Positions 45,891 through 52,729 of a stretch of 52,729 nucleotides of DNA are shown here, in pieces; position 1 is the stretch's first letter; each line of letters begins with the position of its first letter. The DNA comes from Ciborinia camelliae (taxonomy: Eukaryota; Ascomycota; Leotiomycetes; Helotiales; Sclerotiniaceae): positions 483,356 through 536,084 of the forward strand of contig JANPYM010000019.1 of NCBI GenBank assembly GCA_025890175.1, given 5' to 3'. The notes beneath the pieces were generated by a model. It did not search any database, was not told the origin of the DNA, and saw only the letters and a program-made list of their open reading frames with translations. The position numbers were made by a program, and so were the translations under genes.

Positions 45891-46085
45891 ATTTTATTTA
45901 TTTTATTTATTTTATTTATTTTATTTATTTTATTTATTTTATTTATTTTATTTATTTTATTTATTTTATTTATTTTATTTATTTTATTTATTTTATTTAT
46001 TTTATTTATTTTATTTATTTTATTTATTTTATTTATTTTATTTATTTTATTTATTTTATTTATTTTATTTATTTTATTTATTTTA
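45715..46085 (+). repeat. 9-bp tandem array (TTTATTTTA), composite module copy 2
   Basis: About forty units. Interior variants are TTTGTTTTA near the left end and TTTCTTTTA at 45789 and 45852-45890. The long translated frames (Phe-Tyr-Leu and Asn-Lys-Ile repeats) are artefacts of a 9-bp period. Same unit as 6840-7282. Confidence 0.95.
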
Positions 46086-46256
46086 TATGTTCGTAGGGTT
46101 CGTAGGGTTTCGTAGGGTTCGTAGAATTCGTAGGATTTATAGGTTCGTAGGTTCGTAGGTTCGTAGGTTCGTAGGTTCGTAGGTTCGTAGGTTCGTAGGT
46201 TCGTAGGTTCGTAGGTTCGTAGGTTCGTAGGTTCGTAGGTTCGTAGGTTCGTAGAT
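46086..46256 (+). repeat. 8-bp tandem array (TTCGTAGG)
   Basis: Starts with TTCGTAGGG-type variants, then about fourteen clean copies of GGTTCGTA from 46143 to 46255. Follows the 9-bp array directly and precedes the ~200-bp segment, as at 7283-7345. Confidence 0.95.
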
Positions 46257-46480
46257 CGTAAAATCACTTATAGCTTTTGAACCACATATCGTACAATTAA
46301 TTTAATTAGATCGTTAGATAGATTCGAAGATTCTTTTCAATATTTTATATTTCGATTCTATTTTATTCATTGTTGAAAGAAGTGTATTAATTTCAAAGGA
46401 CTTTCAAAGAGCTACACGTGATTTTTCAGAATAGTGTTCCAACATCGTGCACGATCCACTGCGTCATAAGAGTGTTTTAA
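46257..46480 (+). repeat. Composite module segment, least mutated copy
   Basis: Starts ATCGTAAAATCACTTATAGC and includes CACGTGATTTTTCAG. It aligns with 7346-7560 and with 46725-46935; the other two copies carry C-to-T and G-to-A changes. No gene. Confidence 0.8.
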
Positions 46481-46724
46481 AATATATATAAATAAATAAA
46501 AGATAATGTTTTTATTATATTAATATATTAAAATTAATATAAAATATATAAAATTAATATTAAATTATAAAGTACAATTAAAGCTTTTAATTAATATATT
46601 TTAATTTCAATTTAAATAAAACGTTAGTAATTTATATTAATTATAAAAATTAAAAAAATGATATTATTAATAATATAATATTAAAAAAGTATATATTTAT
46701 ACAAACTTTGTCTTTAGCTTTTTA

Positions 46725-46935
46725 ATATTAAAGATTATCAAATATTTTATTTATAATTTTTAAATTATATATTTTATAATTAATTTAATTAAATTATTAA
46801 ATAAATTCAAAAATTGTAATTAATATTTTATATTTTAATTTTATTTTATTAATTATAAAAAAAAATATATTAATTTTAAAGGATTGTTGAAAAAATATAT
46901 ATAATATTTTAAAATAATATTTTAATTGTATACAA
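46725..46935 (+). repeat. Composite module segment, fully RIP-mutated copy
   Basis: TTTATAATTAATTTAATTAAATTATTAAATA and onward matches 46280-46460 with nearly every C and G converted. It is not preceded by the 8-bp or 9-bp arrays. Confidence 0.7.
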
Positions 46936-47214
46936 AGATTTAAAAATTATATACTTATATAAATTCGAATGTTTATATAAATATATATTTATAATATACA
47001 ATTTTATAATTTATATAATTATTTTAATTTAATATAAAATCTAAACGTTAATTTTAATTATAATATAAATTATATTAATTAAAAATCTTTAAAAAACTTT
47101 ATTAATTGATATAAAATATATTAATTAAATATACTTGAATATAAAGTTATATTAGGCTAAATATAAAATATAAATTATATAAAGGTTTTCAATTTGCATT
47201 TTGATTTTAAAAAG

Positions 47215-47690
47215 GGTATTTCAAATGTAATTCAGCAGACTTTTATAAGGTCGATTCGGGTGCAAGATGGGTATAGGATTTCAGCAATACCCGCTCCGTA
47301 TACAGATTATTCGCAAATAATTCGTTAGATATAAAACCCTTTTCGCAAAGGGTATCCGTTGCGTAGTTTAGATACCCATGCAATCATTTGTAGCATGTTC
47401 TTTTTCAATAAGTGATTTGGCTTTAGACAAAACTGCTTTCATTGCTAATGTTAGAACCAGAATCTGATGAAGAAGGTGAGGTGGATTAGTCAGCGAGATT
47501 AGGTTCATAAGCTTAAATAGTGAAAGTAGTGTTAAACCTTAAGAGTGGAGTGTGGTTCAGTGGTAGCATTCTTCATTTCAACTTTCATCGCTGATTGATC
47601 ACCAAGTAAAGTTTAATGGAGTTCGACAAATGATAGGTTCGCTAAGCATTAGCAAGTGGGGCTCTTTTCAGAGGACCCACCGAGAGCGCA
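47215..47690 (+). other. Small GC-normal island with RNA polymerase III-like A and B boxes
   Basis: TGGTTCAGTGG at 47553-47563 fully fits the A-box pattern, and GTTCGACAA at 47621-47629 fits eight of nine B-box positions 57 bp later, the usual spacing. The flanks do not fold as a tRNA. It could be a tRNA-derived SINE. The part at 47240-47380 holds nested inverted words (GATGGGTAT...ATACCCATG; GCAAAGGGTAT). No protein recognised. Confidence 0.4.
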
Positions 47691-47777
47691 TTTGCGGATT
47701 ACCCAGCTTGGCTCGTACGTTTCCCCTGTAACTGGGTTACAGGGGAAACGTACGAGCCAAGCTGGGTAATCCGCAAA
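47691..47777. repeat. Perfect 42-bp inverted repeat with 3-nt loop
   Basis: Arms 47691-47732 and 47736-47777 are exact reverse complements (TTTGCGGATTACCCAGCTTG...), loop TGG. It stands at the border of the GC-normal island and A+T-rich DNA. It looks like two inverted transposon termini brought together with the interior lost, or a fresh inverted duplication. No target duplication seen. Confidence 0.95.
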
Positions 47778-47867
47778 AATTTTTATATTTATACGATTTA
47801 TAGTTGTTGAGATATTTATTATTAAAGTTTTCTTGATTCTGATTAGTTTTTCCTTTTTTCGAGCTAA

Positions 47868-48000
47868 AAGCGAAAGGGAAAGATGAAAAGAGAAGGGGAA
47901 GAGAGAGGAAAGAGGGGAGAGGGGAGTTGGAAGAAAAAAAAGAAGAATAAAAGGGGAAGAAGAAAAAGAGAAAAAGGGAAAAGGAAAAGGAAAAAAAAGA
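47868..48000 (+). repeat. Polypurine tract, ~130 bp
   Basis: Almost only A and G (GGGGAAGAGAGAGGAAAGAG, and so on) with very few interruptions. Could form triplex DNA. No gene. Confidence 0.85.
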
Positions 48001-48640
48001 TTTAACTTTATTATTATAAAATATTATTAATATTTATATATAAATAATATAGATTAAATATTAAAAAATTATTTAAAAATTTAAATTCAAATTATTTTGA
48101 TACAAAAAATATAATTAATATTTAATATATTATTTTTTATAAAAAATTAATTTATTTTTTATATATTTATTATATATTAGTTTAAAAACTAAATAATTAA
48201 AAAATATACTTTTTTTAAATAAATATAAAAATTTAAATTTGAATTCGAATATATATTTTTTAATATAATATTATTTATTAAGAATTAATACATTTTTTAT
48301 ATATTTATTATATATATATAATTTAAATTAAACATTTCAAAATTTACAAATTTTATTATTTTATTTTTCAATTTTTTACTTTCAAATCAAATCTCAAAAT
48401 ATAAATCTTTTAATTAAGCCTTTTTACCATTTTATTAATTTTAAAATATTTAATTCTTTTTTATTATTTCAAATTCAATTTTATTACTTCAAATTTTCTT
48501 TATTATTATTTGAAATTCGATTTTATTATTTCAAATTTCTTTTATTATTATTTCAAATTCAATTTCATTTTATCCTTAAATCCCCCTTATTATTACTTTA
48601 AATTCAACCCCATTTTACTTTCAAATCTTTTTTCTTATTA
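48001..48640. other. A+T-rich DNA, C richer than G
   Basis: 48360-48640 has a repeated word TTATTATTTCAAATTC(A/G)ATTT about 40 bp apart. No gene; the frame running into the next island is not supported. Confidence 0.5.
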
Positions 48641-48641
48641 T

Positions 48642-48846
48642 TGTCACGATGCTAAAGCATTGAGGTTGAAATATAATTGTTGGATAAATCACGTGCCTAC
48701 GGCACGCTTGCGGCACCCCCGCGCTACGGCGCTAGCATGCGCTAGCGGGCATATATAGTTGATCTGTAGCATAGTTTTTTAGAGCTTCGAGCCAAATACA
48801 CTGTATACTATAGTACATTTGTTCTCCATCGCCCATGGTGATTCCA
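48642..48846 (+). mobile_element. Probable solo LTR in a GC-rich island
   Basis: Begins TGTCACGATGC, like fungal gypsy-type LTRs and the family C element. It contains GC-rich palindromic words (GTGCCTACGGCAC, GCGCTAGCATGCGCTAGC) and a TATA-like CATATATAG. It may end at CATGGTGATTCCA (48846). A matching target duplication is not clear (ATTAT left, ATAAT right), so the right border is uncertain. Confidence 0.45.
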
Positions 48847-48849
48847 ATA

Positions 48850-51180
48850 ATAATATATTGTTAAAGAGTCTTTATATTTATAAAAAGCAAAGCTTTTTAT
48901 ATATATAAAATAAATAATATAATTATATAATTGTATAATTTAATAAGGAGAGGTATTTAATATTTTAGGTGTAATTTAAAATCTTAAATATTTTTTTAAA
49001 TTTATTGTAGCAAATATTTTTCGAAAAAAGTTATTAATGTTTTTGTTAATCGAATTCAAAAATAATTAACGAAAAAAAATTAAATATAAAATAATTTTAA
49101 ATTATTATAAAAGTTATTATATCAATTTTATATTTACAAATAAATTTATTATAATTAAAATTTATTATATTTTTTTATTTATTATATTTAGGTTTTTATT
49201 TTTTATAATAAATTAAATATTAAATAATTTTTTTATTATAATCAAATATTTGTTTATTAAAAAGTTATTTGATTTTTTAATAATTTGGGTTTTGTTTATT
49301 ATCGATAATTTTATTATATTGAAAATCGTAATATTTGTAAAGATTTTTGTTAAAATCAATAGATGATTCGAATTATATAATAAAAAATATAGGATAAATA
49401 TATTAATAAATCAAAATATCAAATCGATAAATTAATTAATCAATTTATTTAATAATATAAAAAAAGTAAATGTATTATTATAATAATTTTTTATTAAATT
49501 TTTTTGTAAAAAGAATATTATATTTTTTATAAAAATATAGTAATATTTAATTTCCAATTTTGAAAAATATGGGATAATAAAATTAATTGTATATTTATTT
49601 TATTTTTATATTAATTATATCGATAATATTAAAAGTATTAATTTATATAAAAAAAAAATTGTTTTGGTTAATAATTGTTTATAAAAAAAGTTAAGATTAA
49701 AATTAAAAACAATTTTATTAAATATAAAATTAATATTAGTTTTTATAAAATTATTAAAAATAATTTAAAATTGAAAGTAAAATTTAAATTATTTTTGTAT
49801 ATTTGTTAAAATCGAAATTAAAAATTAAAAAATAATTTTATAAATAATATTAATTTTATAAATAATATTAATTTTTTTATTTATTTTATTGATTTAAAGA
49901 TAATATATTATATTGTAAAAATATTATATATTGGTATATAAAAATAATTGTTTTTAAAATATAAATAAGAATTTTTTATTATAATTAAAAATAATTATTT
50001 TAAATATATTTTAGTTTATAAATTAAAATCGTTTAATAATTATATTTATTTATTAAATAATGGTTTATATAAACTTTTTAAATATAGCTGTAATTTTTTT
50101 GGATATTTTGTATATAATAGTAATATAGTAATTAAATCTTTTTATTAAAATTAATAAAACAAAAATAAAATTTATAATTAAAATATAAAATAATATAAAT
50201 AAAATATTGATTAATTGAAATATATTGTATGGAGTATAATAATAAATTTAATAAATATAATATTTGGGATAAAATATTAAAAGAATATATAAATATTAAT
50301 ATAATTTGTAAATATAAAAATTATACAAGATATAATTATAGGTTTATATAAATTTTGAATATTTTATAGTATTATATTTTATTTATAAAATATTTTTAAT
50401 TATATTAATTGATATATATAATTGAAAAATATTATTATTATATTAAATAAAATTATTTTTAAAATAAAAATTAAATTAAATTATATTATTATTTAATTTT
50501 ATATTTTTTTTTAATTATAAAATTATTATATAAAATACTTTATTTTTTTTATATTTTTGTATTAACTAATTCTGGAAGTTTGTATTAAATTTAATTAAAA
50601 TAATGATATATTAATATTTAATAATATAATTGAAATTTAATTTTAAAAATAAAAATAAATAATCTTTATTAAATAATTAGAAAAAAAATTTAATATAATA
50701 TATTTTTTATTAAATTTATAAAAAAAAAAAAATCGAATTATTATAAATATATATTAATATATATAAAAATAAGATTTAAATAATTAATATTTTTAATTTG
50801 TAAAATCTTTTAATAAATAATATTAATAATAATTTTATAATCTATAAAAATATAAAAAAAGAAAAAAGCTAATTTAATTAAATAATAAATTTTTTGAATT
50901 ATTTAAATAATATTTAATATTTTGAATTCTATAATTTATAATTTCTGTTTTACTAAATATAATATATAATTAAAAAACAAAATTAATTAAATATTTGTTT
51001 TTTTGAATTAATTTTTTTTATAAATAATAATTTTATTTTATATATAATAAATTATAATATTAATATTAAATTTAAAAGAAAAATTAATATTAATATAAAA
51101 AGTATAATTAACAAAATTTATATATATAAAAATATTAAATTATAATAATTTGTTTTTGATTATATCAAAAAATTGTTTTT
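48850..51180. other. A+T-rich RIP-type DNA, G richer than C
   Basis: No gene or defined repeat. Surviving G:C pairs are mainly G on this strand, opposite to 48001-48640. Confidence 0.6.
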
Positions 51181-51182
51181 TG

Positions 51183-51375
51183 TTAAAAATAAAAAAATTA
51201 ATTGTCGAATCACCTTGGTAATATTAAAATATGTATAGTAGAAAGTAGTATATTATAAAAGCATACAGATCGATTGTAAATCGATCTGCAAACTTATATA
51301 TTTGCAAGGTGCGGGCATATCAACTGCACGTAGCTGTACACTCCGGTAAATCTATTTTGCAGATTTACTAGTATT
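51183..51375. other. GC-normal islet with two perfect stem-loops
   Basis: CAGATCGATT-GTA-AATCGATCTG (51266-51288) and GTAAATCT-ATTTTGC-AGATTTAC (51346-51368) are perfect hairpins about 60 bp apart. GGTGCGGGCATATCAACTGC lies between them. Probably a small un-mutated insertion, but no terminal repeat or target duplication could be fixed. Confidence 0.5.
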
Positions 51376-51379
51376 ATAA

Positions 51380-52729
51380 TATTAGTAACTTTTAAATTAA
51401 GTCTAAATATATATTATTTAAATAATTAAATATACGATATTAAAATAAAAAGAAAATATAAAAAAAAAATATTTTTTTATAATTATATAATAAATTATAT
51501 AACAAAATTATATAGCTTTTATAAATATTATATATTTAGATTTATTCTTAATTTTTTATTTTATTTATTTTTAATTTTTTATTTTTTTATTATAATTTTG
51601 TTAATTTTATTAATATATTCAATTTATTAATTAAATTTAAATTTGTAATAATTGAAGTTAATAAAATTGAATAATATTTAATAATATTTTGTTTTTGTTA
51701 TGATATTAATAGAATTTATATTTTTATTAATTTATATTATTTTAACAATTTTATATTTTTTGTATTTTTAATGTAAAGCTATAATATTAATTATAAATTG
51801 TTTTTTTTAAATTATTTTTAATTTAATAATATATTTATAAAATAATTTTAAATTAATATATATAATAAATAAAATCTTTGTATTCAAAATATTATTAATA
51901 ATATTTTTAATAATAAAAATAATATTAAAATTTAATATTAAAATATATAATTTGGATATAAAAATATTTCGAATAATTCTTTTATATTTGATTAAGGATT
52001 AATAAAAAATATTAGCTTAATTATATTTGTTAGTAAAAATAATAATATAATTGATTTATAAAGATATATTATTATTATTTATAAAAAATATATTTATAAA
52101 AATAATTAATTATAAGAATTTTAAATCGAATAATATAAAGTTTAGTTTTTATAAAATATTTTTTATTTATTAATTAAAATATTTATTAAATATTTTAATA
52201 TTAATATTTTAAAAATCGATGTATTATATTATAATAAATAAATTAAATATAATTTTAAAATAATTAATAATATTAATATATACATCTCAAATTTATTATA
52301 CAACAAATTATTTTTTTATTTTAATATTCTTATGGATCTTTTCTTTGATTCTATATATATTCTTTAGTTTAGAATTTACAAACTAAAATAGGTTGATTTG
52401 CTTTTTTTGGTTTAGTCGAATAATATTGTTATGCAAAAATAGAATATTATTGTTAAACTTAATTGATATAATTAGAATTAATTTTTTTTTAAACTTAATT
52501 TTGAAGATAATTTTGATAAGCTTTTTTTATTTAAGTCTTGCAAATATATTATTTGTTATAATCAAAGTATCATCCGTTTAGAATCCGATAATACTAAATT
52601 TCTTTTTTGTATTCGAATATAGGAGATAAGGATTATATATTAAAATAATTATATCAAATTTTTGGATATAATATTTATAATAAATATAAAATTAATGATT
52701 TTTAATTTTTAAAATACTATAAAATAATT
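51380..52729. other. A+T-rich RIP-type DNA, no gene
   Basis: Continues to the end of the window. 52330-52620 is slightly less A+T-rich; the 62-codon frame there has no support. Confidence 0.6.

Noticed and set aside
46143..46255. Telomere or telomere-like tract
   Set aside because: TTCGTAGG is not the TTAGGG fungal telomere repeat, the array is internal, short and followed by non-telomeric sequence shared with 7.3 kb.
45677..46267. Frames of 196 and 143 codons over the 9-bp and 8-bp arrays
   Set aside because: Repeat-period artefacts: 9 bp is three codons, and eight-residue repeats arise from the 8-bp unit.
47553..47629. Functional tRNA gene
   Set aside because: A and B boxes fit, but no cloverleaf can be drawn and no acceptor stem closes; kept only as a SINE-like possibility.
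51340..51372. Helitron 3' end (hairpin then CTAG)
   Set aside because: The stem overlaps the CTAG instead of preceding it by about 10 bp, and no TC 5' end or Rep/helicase sequence is visible.

Overview
This window looks like a filamentous ascomycete (Pezizomycotina) nucleus with a two-speed genome. Very long stretches of extreme A+T DNA, shaped by repeat-induced point mutation (RIP), alternate with islands of ordinary base composition. The supporting signs are about 50-bp introns with GTATGT/GTACGT-like donors and TACTAA(C/T) branch sites, fungal gene fragments, and a pair of paralogous sequences that differ almost only by C-to-T and G-to-A changes. A leotiomycete is possible but cannot be proved from the sequence.

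Layout: 1-7600 is A+T-rich, with one solo LTR at 2406-2582 and a composite simple-repeat module at its right edge. 7600-12100 is an island of short, broken gene pieces (SAC-type phosphoinositide phosphatase, Hsp88/Sse1, AzgA-type purine permease) plus a 10-bp tandem array. 12105-16565 is a heavily RIP-mutated partial copy of a PIF/Harbinger-type transposon, itself carrying six small un-mutated insertions. 16570-18490 is another island with a GPI ethanolamine phosphate transferase (MCD4) fragment. 18490-23961 is an essentially un-mutated, 5'-truncated copy of the same transposon. 23962-30700 is a third mosaic island (BTB, RasGAP, carboxylesterase, FAD monooxygenase, TGS1, NRPS adenylation and amidohydrolase pieces, two 10-bp arrays and a 435-bp foldback element). 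30702-32185 is a broken CENP-B/pogo-type DDE transposase. 32200-52729 is A+T-rich DNA with several satellite-like arrays and three small GC islands.

The main discovery candidate is the 18490-23961 element. Besides a PIF/Harbinger DDE transposase (two exons, 419 residues) and a Myb/SANT-like protein, it carries a spliced three-exon gene (164 residues, minus strand) that is unmistakably a histone H3 family member. It has CENP-A/CenH3-type features: a divergent tail, a longer loop 1, and Trp in place of the H3 Phe after it. A fourth, unrecognised gene (four exons, 325 residues) has an acidic centre. The H3 gene is also present in the RIP-mutated copy, so it belongs to the transposon and is not a chance neighbour. 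I know of no described transposon family with this cargo; that statement rests on memory, not on a search.

The intact copy also serves as an empty-site reference for the RIP-mutated one. It shows exactly where six small elements landed and what target-site duplications they made. All are shorter than about 0.8 kb and most are un-mutated, which fits the known length threshold of RIP.
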